Of a stretch of 64,000 bases of DNA, positions 44,793-53,425 are shown one piece after another. The stretch lies in assembly GCF_025699125.1 (NCBI RefSeq), contig NZ_JAILWC010000001.1, positions 62,001 through 126,000 on the forward strand. Reading direction: 5' to 3'. The stretch's first letter is position 1; each line of letters starts with the position of its first letter. Under the pieces are notes generated by a model. The model saw only the letters and a list, made by a program, of their open reading frames with translations, had not been told where the DNA came from and ran no database searches. The DNA is from Nitrosopumilus sp. GTDB taxonomy: Archaea; Thermoproteota; Nitrososphaeria; Nitrososphaerales; Nitrosopumilaceae. Position numbers and translations under genes: made by a program.

Positions 44793-44832
44793 TTCATTCT
44801 TTTTCAGATATTTTCATTCTTTTTCAGATATC
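44793..44832. repeat. Two tandem 20-base repeats upstream of nirK
   Basis: TTCATTCTTTTTCAGATAT occurs twice in tandem (44793 and 44813) with a 20-base period, 19 of 20 positions equal. They lie about 40-70 bases upstream of the nirK TATA box, so they could be regulator sites or a slippage duplication. Confidence 0.6.
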
Positions 44833-44864
44833 TTCATAATTTCACAACATTCCAATGGGAATTA

Positions 44865-44873
44865 TTATATAGG
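44865..44873 (+). promoter_or_regulatory. TATA box of nirK
   Basis: TTATATAGG lies about 22-30 bases before the ATG at 44895, good for a short-leader archaeal promoter of a highly expressed gene. Confidence 0.55.
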
Positions 44874-44894
44874 ATTTGCTAGTCATCGTGCTTA

Positions 44895-46307
44895 ATGAAT
44901 AAGCGTGTTAGTATGCTCTTTACAATTGCAGCAGTAGCTGTAATGGGGGCAACCTTATTCGGAAGCACATACACACAAACCCAAATCAGTGGACAATCAC
45001 TTGACGTCTCCAAAATGGATGTCAATGTAATTGAACAAATCCACCAGATGGGCGGTTTACAGCTTGTAATGCCTCAAGCATTCGCAGAAACTGATTGTGG
45101 TGCATTAGAAAGCTCTGGACGTACAGTAGTCGAGTTTAACTTGACTGGTGAGAGTGTTGAACTTCCAATCATGGGAGGAAAAACTTACAACGCCATGACC
45201 TTTAGTGGACAAGTCCCAGGACCAACACTAAGAGTTACACAAGGTGATGTTGTAAAAATGACACTTACAATTCCAGAAGATGAAGTTACTGGACACGGTA
45301 ACGACATGCACGCATCTCAAATGTCAGCATCAAACTTTGAATCAGTTAATCCTGGTGAAACAAGTCAATACTGTTACATTGCTGAGTCTGCAGGTGTTTT
45401 CAAATACCATTGTTCTGGTGTCAAACTAATTGGTATGGACCAACACGTTCTTTCCGGCATGTACGGAATTGCAATCGTTGATCCAGCTAATGGATACAAG
45501 AAATTAATGGTAGAGAAAACCAGCGGCAGCGGTGAATTAGACAGAAAATTCTACGATGCAGATGCATTAGAGTTCCAACTCCAATACAACCAATTGTACC
45601 TTACACCTGAAGGCAATTATGATGCAGGAGCAATGTTCATGCATCACAACACTGCAACAGTTGTTAATGGAATGCAATTCGGTTATGTACCAAACATGGC
45701 TCACAACTTACTCGTCAATGGCGATGTAAAGAAGAACATCTTTGTTGCACAACCATGGAATGGAATTGAACACAAGCAATACCAATCACAACTCTTGTTT
45801 GTTGAAAATGATCAACACGTGAGACTCTTTGTTGAAAACCACGGTAACGAACCAGTCTTCTTCCACATCGTTGGAGAAATCTTGGACAGAGTTACTCAAG
45901 GTAACAGAGTACAATCCGCAGCAACTGAAACATGGTTACTCGGTGGTTCACAGAACATGATTGTTGACTTGGTCTTTGATGAACCAGGTGCATACGCAGC
46001 AGTAAACCATGATTATGCAGCAATTTACACTGGCGCAGCTACAGTATTTGTGGCAGGTGACCCATTCGGCTTGAACCCAGTTCTAGTTGAGAAAGGAGTT
46101 ATCCCAGCACCAGTAGCATCTTATGCATATGCTTTAGGCAATCCAAGTGATGCTGTCCCACCAATGGGAAAGAACAGTATTGCTCATCCTGCACTAAACA
46201 TTCACGGTTTATACACTGATGAAGTAGCTTCTGAAATGCAAGCAAGTGGCGATTATGTCGCATTATGGGAAGTAATTCCTGTAGTAGCAGAAATCCTTAC
46301 TTCTTGA
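44895..46307 (+). CDS. nirK: Archaeal copper nitrite reductase-type multicopper oxidase
   Basis: A 470-residue secreted protein. Signal or anchor region is at about 5-28. Two cupredoxin domains follow: GKTYNAMTFSGQVPGPTLRV and VTGHGNDMHAS, with type 1 copper ligands in YHCSGV, DQHVLSGM and type 2 His in the NDMHAS and FFHIVGE regions. It matches the AOA NirK-type protein (N. maritimus Nmar_1259, from memory), highly expressed in ammonia oxidisers and tied to nitrite/NO chemistry. Codon use favours highly expressed genes (AAC, GAC, GGT), unlike neighbours. Confidence 0.88.
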   Translation: MNKRVSMLFTIAAVAVMGATLFGSTYTQTQISGQSLDVSKMDVNVIEQIHQMGGLQLVMPQAFAETDCGALESSGRTVVEFNLTGESVELPIMGGKTYNAMTFSGQVPGPTLRVTQGDVVKMTLTIPEDEVTGHGNDMHASQMSASNFESVNPGETSQYCYIAESAGVFKYHCSGVKLIGMDQHVLSGMYGIAIVDPANGYKKLMVEKTSGSGELDRKFYDADALEFQLQYNQLYLTPEGNYDAGAMFMHHNTATVVNGMQFGYVPNMAHNLLVNGDVKKNIFVAQPWNGIEHKQYQSQLLFVENDQHVRLFVENHGNEPVFFHIVGEILDRVTQGNRVQSAATETWLLGGSQNMIVDLVFDEPGAYAAVNHDYAAIYTGAATVFVAGDPFGLNPVLVEKGVIPAPVASYAYALGNPSDAVPPMGKNSIAHPALNIHGLYTDEVASEMQASGDYVALWEVIPVVAEILTS

Positions 46308-46320
46308 TCTTTTAACATCT

Positions 46321-46337
46321 TTTTTTCTTTTTATTTT
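46321..46337 (+). terminator. T-rich terminator after nirK
   Basis: A run TTTTTTCTTTTTATTTT directly behind the nirK stop, the usual form of archaeal intrinsic termination. Confidence 0.5.
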
Positions 46338-46372
46338 AATGAATTATATTCCGTAGCTCATTTTCTGATGTT

Positions 46373-47305
46373 ATGGGATTTGACGATTCAGTGTTGATCT
46401 GTGATGAAGTAGATCCCATTTTGAATAAAATTTTAGAAGATAACGGGCTGAAAATCTCTTATGAACCTGAGATAACTCCTGAACAAATAATAGAAAAAAT
46501 TTCGAATTTCAATATTGTGATTGTCAGAAGCAGGACTACCATAACAAAAGAGATGATCGATAAAGCAGATAATTGTAAGATCATAGCACGTGTTGGAGTT
46601 GGACTTGATAATGTAGATCAAGTGGCCGCCAAAGCAAAAAACATCCGTGTCATTAATGCAGTAGAAGGTGCTATGAATGCAGTTGCAGAATTAGTTTTGG
46701 GTTTGATGCTTTCACTTGCAAGACAAACTGCAAGAGGTGACAGAGCAATAAGAAACGGGCAATGGCTCAAAAAAGAACTAAAGGGAACTGAACTTAGGGG
46801 AAAATATCTTGGAATAATTGGTTTGGGAAATATCGGAAAAAGATTGGGGAGGCTAGCACGTGCATTAAACATGAATATTATCGGATATGATGTTATTCCA
46901 ATTGATGAGGAATTCTCAAAAGAAGTAGGATTGATGAAAGCTGACTTGAATACTCTTTTGCAAAGTTCTGATTACATCTCAATACATGTGCCGTTATTGG
47001 ATTCCACACATCATCTTTTGGATGCACAAAAAATGTCTACAATGAAAAATACTGCAAAAATCATCAACACCTCTAGAGGCGGTGTTGTTGATGAGGATGC
47101 ACTTTACGACGCTCTTAAAAATGGAAAATTAGGTGGAGCAGCTCTGGATGTTTTTGAAAAGGAACCTGCAATTGGAACCAAATTAGCAGAACTTGACAAT
47201 GTGATCTTGACCCCTCATATTGGTGCTCAAACAAAGGAGGCACAATCTCTGGCTGCAAACGTAATCGGTGAAAAGATCATTCAAATTCTCCGTGGTGTCA
47301 TCTAA
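46373..47305 (+). CDS. serA: D-3-phosphoglycerate dehydrogenase
   Basis: A 310-residue D-2-hydroxyacid dehydrogenase: ARVGVGLDNVDQ, the NAD-binding IGLGNIGKRLGRLA and the INTSRGGVVDEDAL block, with His in ILTPHIGAQT. Lacking ACT and intervening domains, it is the short SerA form seen in many archaea, serving serine synthesis. A glyoxylate-type specificity cannot be ruled out. Confidence 0.85.
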   Translation: MGFDDSVLICDEVDPILNKILEDNGLKISYEPEITPEQIIEKISNFNIVIVRSRTTITKEMIDKADNCKIIARVGVGLDNVDQVAAKAKNIRVINAVEGAMNAVAELVLGLMLSLARQTARGDRAIRNGQWLKKELKGTELRGKYLGIIGLGNIGKRLGRLARALNMNIIGYDVIPIDEEFSKEVGLMKADLNTLLQSSDYISIHVPLLDSTHHLLDAQKMSTMKNTAKIINTSRGGVVDEDALYDALKNGKLGGAALDVFEKEPAIGTKLAELDNVILTPHIGAQTKEAQSLAANVIGEKIIQILRGVI

Positions 47306-47416
47306 AAATCGCATGATTTCTGCCTGAACTTTAAAATAAGTAAAAAAGCTTGACTTTTACGTGATTTATTGTCGCCTCTTCATTTTTAACGTCCATCTGG
47401 AGGTTAAAATATCGTA

Positions 47417-48283
47417 ATGAATAATATAAATAAATTGCAATCTGACAGATTGAAGCCTTTTCCTAATGTGAGTTCCCTATTGAAAATTTCACTTGGACTC
47501 GTTTTATTTACTATAGTTTCCACTGCTCTTGTTTATGCTGAAACAATTTCTGTTGATGTTGACGGTACTTCGTACAATGTTGACTATACTGCAACTGGAA
47601 TGACTCTTGATGCCATTGAGGCTGACTTGGATTTTGTTTCATTGATTCTTACAGTTGATGTTCCTGATTCTGATGCAACTCTGGATATTACATTTGAACG
47701 CTCTTTCTTTGATTCTACATTTGATGGATTGGATGATGATTTTATTATTCTAGTTGATGGTGATGAGCCAACTTTTACTGAAACTGAAACAACTTCTCAA
47801 AGTAGGACTCTGAGTATTGATTTACCTGCAGGAACTGAAGAAATAGAAATAATTGGTTCTTCTTTTGGTGCGGCTGCATCAATTCCAGAAGAGACACCTA
47901 TTGAGGAACCCGTTGAAGAAACGCCTGTTGAGGAACCGGTAGTTGAAGAAAAGCCAGTTGTAACTACGCCAAAAGTTGAAGAAAAGCCAGTTGTAACTAC
48001 ACCAAAAGTTGAAGAAAAGCCAGTTGTAACTACACCAAAAGTTCAGTGCGGACCTGGAACCATTCTCAAAGACGGAGCATGTGTACTTGATGAAAGATGC
48101 GGACCTGGAACCATTCTCAAAGACGGAGCATGTGTACTTGATTCCACTCCAGTTCCAGCTGAAACTTCTGTAAAGGGAATGGGTAAGGAAACTATAGTTG
48201 CATTTGTTGCTGCATTTGTAATTGCAGGAACTGTTGGTGTGATTTTAGCATTGATTTCTAAAGCAAGCAAGAGTTCAAACTAA
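47417..48283 (+). CDS. Secreted, membrane-anchored repeat protein
   Basis: A 288-residue protein with a signal/anchor (about 20-41, ending VYA-ET). A beta-rich domain (42-150) comes next, then a Pro/Glu/Val linker with three copies of KVEEKPVVTTP and two copies of CGPGTILKDGACVLD. A C-terminal membrane segment (about 262-280) ends the protein. It is probably anchored in the envelope with the N-terminal domain outside. The Cys repeats resemble short disulfide motifs. Upstream GGAGG-like ribosome site is present. Confidence 0.75.
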   Translation: MNNINKLQSDRLKPFPNVSSLLKISLGLVLFTIVSTALVYAETISVDVDGTSYNVDYTATGMTLDAIEADLDFVSLILTVDVPDSDATLDITFERSFFDSTFDGLDDDFIILVDGDEPTFTETETTSQSRTLSIDLPAGTEEIEIIGSSFGAAASIPEETPIEEPVEETPVEEPVVEEKPVVTTPKVEEKPVVTTPKVEEKPVVTTPKVQCGPGTILKDGACVLDERCGPGTILKDGACVLDSTPVPAETSVKGMGKETIVAFVAAFVIAGTVGVILALISKASKSSN

Positions 48284-48795
48284 TCACAAGACAAATTTTC
48301 TGCGTTCATCATTTTATCAAAATCAAACCCAGACATTTGAGTAATAGTTGAATATGGAATTATTCCAATAATCGGTGTATCTGTTTGAATTAAAATTACG
48401 AGTTTGTTGGGATCCAGTCTTATGTCCCCTCCATCAAACTCAAAGTCCAACGTCATGAAGATGTGTTGGGATGCTTGAATCTCCTCTGATGAAAAAATCC
48501 CTCCTTGTACATGTGATGACAAAGGATTGATTACTGCTGGTTTTACTACAAAAGACCCTATATTTTTTGAATCATAAAATGCCCCTATCTCAAATTTCTG
48601 AAAACTTGTCCAAAACGGCACTGTGTTGCAAAATTCCATCTCTCCGTGATTGGACATTGTAAAGAACGTAAATTCTCCAGGGCTGTCCCATCTGTATTCT
48701 AATTGTTGTGCTCCAAGAATGTTTAATCCTGAAACTGCAAATGGAATAACAATCACAATTATTGCAATTCCTGTAATGACTGAATGTTTGTTCAT
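48280..48795 (-). CDS. Membrane-anchored extracytoplasmic protein, 171 residues
   Basis: One N-terminal membrane segment (about 7-27) is followed by an extracellular beta-rich domain (EYRWDSPGEFTFFTMSNHGEMEFCN). Its start overlaps the end of the gene at 48792 by 4 bases, so the two are coupled. The family looks thaumarchaea-specific, but I do not recognise a function. It is convergent with the repeat protein, 4 bases overlapping at stops. Confidence 0.65.
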   Translation of the reverse strand: MNKHSVITGIAIIVIVIPFAVSGLNILGAQQLEYRWDSPGEFTFFTMSNHGEMEFCNTVPFWTSFQKFEIGAFYDSKNIGSFVVKPAVINPLSSHVQGGIFSSEEIQASQHIFMTLDFEFDGGDIRLDPNKLVILIQTDTPIIGIIPYSTITQMSGFDFDKMMNAENLSCD

Positions 48796-49472
48796 ATTTC
48801 ATCGATTGTATCTGCTGAAAACGAGATGATTTTTTTACCAATCAAATAATTTACAGCATTTCCCAAGTCTTCATCAGATATCTTTCCTTCAATCCACCAA
48901 TAGCCAATGTTTTTTACCCAATACGGAATTGAAACATCGTAGACATTATTTTCATTAATCTCAATAGGGATGTTGATTAATTTCTTATCAATATACTTCT
49001 CAAACGCATCAATTAGAAATCCATCTGAAATATTTCCAGAAAGCCAGTTTGCCATGATTGGCTTTATTAATTCCGGGATGCAAATTGAATCTGAATCAAT
49101 CAAATTAAATTCCGCTGTTGCTTGTGAACCGGAATATTTTACATCTATGAAATATTTTCCCAATGGAAATATCTCCTTTTCAAATGCAATTAGTGACGGA
49201 ACTGGAGTTTGTAACTCCGTTATTGGAATTGGAATTGCACTGCTGCCTTTGCCTGCTTCATCTCTTATGTGGATTATTGCAGGATCTCCTGTAATTTCTG
49301 AAACTTGAATTGTGTAGAATAATTTTTCACAGTAACTGTATGTTGTTTTCTCCATTGTTATTACAACAGAGGGCTCTGCGCTGATGTCTGGTAGAAAGAA
49401 TGTCAAACTCAATGCCAATATTGACGTCAATATTAATGACCATTGGGCATTTGTTTTCATATTTTTTTTCAT
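48792..49472 (-). CDS. Secreted protein with a WVKN module
   Basis: A 226-residue protein with a signal peptide (about 1-32), an Ig-like beta domain (35-130; KTTYSYCEKLFYTIQVS), and a C-terminal WVKN module (IPYWVKNIGYWWIEGKIS, then NAVNYLIGKKII). It forms an operon with the anchored protein behind it, suggesting a surface complex. Confidence 0.7.
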   Translation of the reverse strand: MKKNMKTNAQWSLILTSILALSLTFFLPDISAEPSVVITMEKTTYSYCEKLFYTIQVSEITGDPAIIHIRDEAGKGSSAIPIPITELQTPVPSLIAFEKEIFPLGKYFIDVKYSGSQATAEFNLIDSDSICIPELIKPIMANWLSGNISDGFLIDAFEKYIDKKLINIPIEINENNVYDVSIPYWVKNIGYWWIEGKISDEDLGNAVNYLIGKKIISFSADTIDEI

Positions 49473-49829
49473 TTTCTGTCCAATAAAAATCTCATAACTT
49501 CTCAGGAATGCTTTTTAACAACTTGGATTTAGTTAAATTATCGAGTTTTCTGCGGAAGCAATTCTTTGAGTGAGTGGAATTCCTTCACTCAAAGCAATTT
49601 TTACTGCTTAGCGGTGCCTATAACGAATAATCGATTCACAGTTAGAATGTACTCAAGACCATGGAAGACAGAGATAGGCAAATGATTTTCTAAATACGTT
49701 AGACGAGATTACATTTCTGGCTTTAAAAGGAAAAATCCAAAAAACAATCTACCAGATCTGTGTTTACATTTAATTTCAATGATAGACATTTACCAAAATG
49801 CACAATAAGGAAATCAGAGTAATAAAATC
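49473..49829. other. 357-base intergenic stretch with a hairpin
   Basis: No convincing gene. At 49564-49594 a 10-bp perfect stem CTTTGAGTGA/TCACTCAAAG closes an 11-base loop, within GC-richer sequence than the surroundings. That suggests a small RNA or an attenuating structure. No tRNA or box C/D signature was visible. Confidence 0.45.
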
Positions 49830-50000
49830 ATGGTAAATTTAGAATATCTAAGAGTATGCAAATCATGCGGAAATGTATTTTCTAAAAAAGCTGGTGCTAC
49901 AAACATTACAGAATGTCCACAATGCAAGGGAACTAGTTTTGAACAGATCATAACAGAAGAAAGTTCAGAAGACGAAGTTTATCTGGATGAATTAGACTAA
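49830..50000 (+). CDS. Mini zinc-ribbon protein (CKNCGNVFSKK family), copy 2
   Basis: A 56-residue protein: VCKSCGNVFSKKAGATNI, then ECPQCKGTSF and an acidic tail (EESSEDEVYLDELD). It is a clear paralogue of 12448-12594. Two CxxC knuckles bind zinc. Role unknown. Confidence 0.7.
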   Translation: MVNLEYLRVCKSCGNVFSKKAGATNITECPQCKGTSFEQIITEESSEDEVYLDELD

Positions 50001-50210
50001 CTGTACCGTTTGATTGGATAAGAACAAAAAAAGGTTTTCACGATATGTGCCCAAATCAAAACAAAGTTGTTCTGACAATTTCTAATCATCTGTTTTCTAA
50101 AAATTCAAGAAAGAATCATTCAAAGTGGTTTTAACTCGAGTTACGACATAGTTTCAAAAAAATAGATCTCAATTTCATATGTCTGGTTTACAATTTTGGC
50201 TCTAAAATAG

Positions 50211-50318
50211 TTAAAATCTACTGCTGCATTTTTGTTCAAACACTGTGTCGTGTCTTCCTGAAATGATCTGAGTTGTGAATATGTTGCCTTTGTATTTTAT
50301 TTCTTGTATTTCTCCCAT
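50211..50318 (-). CDS. Possible 35-residue small protein within a 400-base gap
   Basis: ATG 50318 opens a 35-codon frame (MGEIQEIKYKGNIFTTQIIS...) with protein-like composition. The rest of 50001-50401 shows no gene. No other support, so it could be chance. Confidence 0.3.
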   Translation of the reverse strand: MGEIQEIKYKGNIFTTQIISGRHDTVFEQKCSSRF

Positions 50319-50401
50319 AGTATGTTGCGCTTTAGATCATATAATGCGATATGTTTTCATTACTGGTGCAAACTAATTTGAATTAATTTAATAAACATGG
50401 A

Positions 50402-50731
50402 TCATACTTGACAACTACAATTTTTTTGTTTTAGAATTTGGATTTGTTTTAAAGTACTGTCCACCAAAACATCTTGTTTTGATTTACCTGTCGCATTTTT
50501 TTTATCAAGAGGACTTTGGTGATTATATCCTCTGCGCTTCATCTCTTTAACTAATTGTTCGTGTCTGAAATATAATGCTCCAAGTTTTCCTATCCACCTG
50601 ATCGTTTCAGGGTGTTTTGAATATCCCTTTTTGTTCTCAGTTATTACCGCCCATATTGCATGAATCTCACGATGTTCTCCTAATAGATGATTTTTGCACA
50701 ATTTGACAGGAGAAATATCCCAAATTCTCAT
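50402..50731 (-). CDS. Pyrimidine dimer DNA glycosylase-like protein (T4 endonuclease V family)
   Basis: A 109-residue protein from ATG 50731. MRIWDISPVKLCKNHLLGEHREIHAIW and GYSKHPETIRWIGKLGALYFRHE, then RRGYNHQSPL, match the Pyr_excise family. Its members cut the glycosylic bond at UV-induced pyrimidine dimers and nick the strand. The conserved N-terminal region and the Glu/His/Arg positions (GEHRE, HPET, RHE) are kept. The start overlaps the zinc-ribbon gene by 4 bases. An upstream in-frame Met at 50785 lies inside that gene and is rejected. Confidence 0.8.
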   Translation of the reverse strand: MRIWDISPVKLCKNHLLGEHREIHAIWAVITENKKGYSKHPETIRWIGKLGALYFRHEQLVKEMKRRGYNHQSPLDKKNATGKSKQDVLVDSTLKQIQILKQKNCSCQV

Positions 50732-50913
50732 CTGGCCTTTTTTCCTCTGGCTTTTGTTCTCAAAACTGCTTTGCAACAAATACATCTTGTATCTTCAATT
50801 AGCAAGAATAACCCACAAAATGTGCATCGCTTGTGCCCAATCTCGTATCTGATTCTATTTGGAACCGGTTTTGCTTTATGCATTTGACAGATTCCTCTAC
50901 ATGTTCTACCCAT
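50728..50913 (-). CDS. Thaumarchaeal mini zinc-ribbon protein (GIC/GHKRC family), copy 3
   Basis: A 61-residue protein: CRGICQMHKAKPVP, then RYEIGHKRCTFCGLF, CICCKAVLRTKARGKK. It is translationally coupled (ATGA) to the pyrimidine-dimer glycosylase behind it. This is the only family copy here with an enzyme partner and suggests a role near DNA repair. A TTACCACTAG element lies 61 bases upstream of its ATG. Confidence 0.75.
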   Translation of the reverse strand: MGRTCRGICQMHKAKPVPNRIRYEIGHKRCTFCGLFLLIEDTRCICCKAVLRTKARGKKAR

Positions 50914-50973
50914 AATTTTTCACTTTGATTAAAATTCGGAATCATGCTATTTGAACAAATGATCTTTTTTATT

Positions 50974-50983
50974 CTAGTGGTAA
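50974..50983 (-). promoter_or_regulatory. TTACCACTAG element upstream of the zinc-ribbon/glycosylase operon
   Basis: On the minus strand the bases read TTACCACTAG, followed by AATAAAAAAG, a TATA-like stretch. The same 10-mer occurs at 51951 and 54014. Confidence 0.6.
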
Positions 50984-50987
50984 AATT

Positions 50988-51830
50988 CTATATCTTTCTG
51001 AGAATCTTAGGTAATTCTTCTAATCCGCAATCTGGAATGATGTTTCCTTCAAATTTAGGAATTTTTTTAGAATTGAATGCAAAGCCTCCAATTAATATTG
51101 GGATATCTTTATGATCCTTAATTTTTCTAACGAGTCTTTGTCCTGCTGCAAGATTGTCTTCTAAAGTAATTGAAACTAATACTGCATCTGGCTTATTATT
51201 GTCAATAAAACTAAGAATTGACTCTGTTGGAATTGGTGTTCTTATATTGTATACTTTGAATCCTTTGATTGAGAGATACGTTTCTAACACATCACATCCT
51301 AAATGATGTTCTTCCCCCAGTGGAACACAAATGAGGATTTTTTTCTTATTGCCTGTACCTGACACTTGATCCATTATTATTTTCACTAATGTTTGTGCTA
51401 CATTACTTGAAACATGTTCTGTTGCAATGCTGATTTTGTTATTGGCCCAATCATCTCCAATTTTATACATTACTGGTTTTAGGATTTTATCAAAAAAACT
51501 TGTTGTATTAAATAACTTAGCATATTCCTCATAAATTGTTACGGCATCATGAATATTGCCTTCTGTTAATTTTTTGTACAATTGTTGTTTTGATTTGTTT
51601 GTGGCATCTTCTCTTTTTTTGATGTCTTTTGGATTGAATGACGCTAAAACAGCTAATATTTTGGAATTATTTCTATAGTCTACTGGTATGTCATCTTTTA
51701 CAACTTCGGACGCTTTTCCAAGATATTTTACTATCTCTTGCTTGGATGTACTCTTTTTTGAATCCCACACGCTTTTGACCAAGTAAAGATATTGATCTGA
51801 CTTTACTTTTTTTGCTCTTATGTAGACCAT
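50988..51830 (-). CDS. CarH-like cobalamin-binding regulator, atypical N-terminus
   Basis: A 280-residue protein. Residues 80-155 are a helical B12 cap with Trp128, nine residues, then Glu138-His139: exactly the W-x9-EH signature of CarH/LitR photoreceptors. Residues 163-280 are a B12-binding Rossmann domain with Glu173-x-His175-x2-Gly178. The N-terminal 45 residues (YLYLVKSVWDSKKSTSK, KQEIVKYLGKA) are not MerR but resemble the head of IS1634-type transposases, a possible DNA-binding part. The residue after Trp is Ala, not the light-state His of Thermus CarH. B12-dependent light sensing is inferred. Confidence 0.75.
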   Translation of the reverse strand: MVYIRAKKVKSDQYLYLVKSVWDSKKSTSKQEIVKYLGKASEVVKDDIPVDYRNNSKILAVLASFNPKDIKKREDATNKSKQQLYKKLTEGNIHDAVTIYEEYAKLFNTTSFFDKILKPVMYKIGDDWANNKISIATEHVSSNVAQTLVKIIMDQVSGTGNKKKILICVPLGEEHHLGCDVLETYLSIKGFKVYNIRTPIPTESILSFIDNNKPDAVLVSITLEDNLAAGQRLVRKIKDHKDIPILIGGFAFNSKKIPKFEGNIIPDCGLEELPKILRKI

Positions 51831-51950
51831 GCTTTTTTCTCATATTTTTGTTATTTAACTAATGCCAACCGCATATCATAGTGCTAAAATTTCGTTAATT
51901 TTATGATTTAGGTGTGGTTTATTCTAAACATTCTTCAGAATATGCCATAA

Positions 51951-51979
51951 TTACCACTAGTATTTTTAATTATCACTAG
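51951..51979 (+). promoter_or_regulatory. Two CACTAG elements ahead of the epimerase gene
   Basis: TTACCACTAG at 51951-51960 and ATCACTAG ending at 51979 are spaced 19 bases, about two helical turns. The second touches the TATA-like TTTAAATAAT (51980-51989). They lie in the divergent region between the CarH-like gene and the epimerase. Confidence 0.65.
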
Positions 51980-52008
51980 TTTAAATAATCTGGAACAAAA
52001 AAATCCTC

Positions 52009-53388
52009 ATGGGGCAAATTCTTTCAAATATTCCTATTTCTCAGTCACATCCTTTTTCGATTTTAGTTACTGGTGCTACTGGTTTTATTGGTTCTAGATT
52101 GGTTTCTGTGTTGGCATCATCAGGGTATACCATAAAAGGTCTTACTAGAAAAAAACTTGCTGATACTAAAAATGTAAAGTACGTTCAAGCTGATGTTTTT
52201 GATCTTGATCAATTAAAACATGCCATGCAGGGAATTGACACTGCATATTATCTACTTCATTCAATGGAAGGAAGTAAATCTGAATGGCAAGAGTTTGCAT
52301 CAAGAGAAAGAATTCAAGCTCAAAATTTTCTTAATGCTGCAACTGCTGCTGGCGTAAAGAGAATTATCTATTTGGGAGGATTAGTTAATGATAGTTTAGA
52401 ATTATCTCCACACATGCGCAGTCGTAAAGAAGTTGGAGAAATTCTTGCTTCTGGTAATATCCCTGTGACTGAATTGCGTGCATCCATAATCATTGGTGCA
52501 AAAGGAGGATCTTATGCTATGTTACGTTATCTCGTAGAGCGTTTACGTATAATGATATGTCCTTCTTGGGTAAAGTCCTTGGCACAACCAATTGCAGTTG
52601 ATGATGTAGTATGTTATTTAGCTGAATGTCTTACACAATCTAAAACCATTGGAAAAATATTTGAAATTGGTGGACCTGAAAAAATAACTTATGAGCAACT
52701 AATGAGAGTTTATTCTGCATATCTGAACAAAAATTTGTTTATTCTACAAATTCCTTTTTTGACAACCAGGCTGTCGTCGTATTGGGTAGATCTTATCACT
52801 CCTGTAAAAGCCTCTCTTGCAAGACCGCTGATTGATAGTCTAGTACATGATACTGTCGTAACTGATGATTCGATTACAAAAATTATCCCCCTGCGTTTGA
52901 AATCTATTCGCGAATCAATTGATATTGCAACCAAAGAAATGAAGATGTCTCCGCCTGAAACTGAATTAAAAGAAGAAAAAACTGGATTTAAAATTAATCA
53001 AAAACTCATTCAAATCTCTCTTTTAGCCTTGGCTGTTATTGGAACATCATATTATTGGCTAGATAATCGACCTGAAATTTATCAGCCAATGTGGCTACTT
53101 GGATCACTAATTTGGTATGCTGTCATTGTTTTGTCAATTATCGGCATTCGTAATAAAACTAGATTAGGTTATCTTATGGCAGGTGTTTTATCGTGGTTCA
53201 CTTTGGTGTTTTGGTTATTTGATAATTATTATGTTGTATTTCAAACTTCACTGATTGCAAGTCAGCCAAATGATTTGATGACAATTAGAAATTTCATAGG
53301 GATATTTGCTGCAGTAATTACTGTGATAGCATCTCATAATCTGTTTCATAAAGTCTTTGATTATCAAAGCAAAGGCAAACCTATTTGA
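52009..53388 (+). CDS. NAD(P)-binding epimerase/reductase with C-terminal membrane domain
   Basis: A 459-residue extended SDR-like protein. The nucleotide motif TGATGFIGS is at about 21-29. YLLHSMEGSKSEW and YLGGL follow, with a typical NAD(P)H-binding atypical-SDR layout to about 310. Four predicted membrane helices occupy 330-450. Bacterial relatives with this SDR type occur in LitR/CarH-linked light-inducible clusters. The substrate is unknown. It is divergent from the CarH-like gene. Confidence 0.75.
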   Translation: MGQILSNIPISQSHPFSILVTGATGFIGSRLVSVLASSGYTIKGLTRKKLADTKNVKYVQADVFDLDQLKHAMQGIDTAYYLLHSMEGSKSEWQEFASRERIQAQNFLNAATAAGVKRIIYLGGLVNDSLELSPHMRSRKEVGEILASGNIPVTELRASIIIGAKGGSYAMLRYLVERLRIMICPSWVKSLAQPIAVDDVVCYLAECLTQSKTIGKIFEIGGPEKITYEQLMRVYSAYLNKNLFILQIPFLTTRLSSYWVDLITPVKASLARPLIDSLVHDTVVTDDSITKIIPLRLKSIRESIDIATKEMKMSPPETELKEEKTGFKINQKLIQISLLALAVIGTSYYWLDNRPEIYQPMWLLGSLIWYAVIVLSIIGIRNKTRLGYLMAGVLSWFTLVFWLFDNYYVVFQTSLIASQPNDLMTIRNFIGIFAAVITVIASHNLFHKVFDYQSKGKPI

Positions 53389-53425
53389 TTTTAATTCGAA
53401 AAACAACCCTCATTTTTCAATTTTA

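Noticed and set aside
50732-50785. Longer pyrimidine-dimer glycosylase starting at 50785
   Set aside because: The added residues overlap the coupled zinc-ribbon gene, and family members begin at the MRIWDISP methionine.
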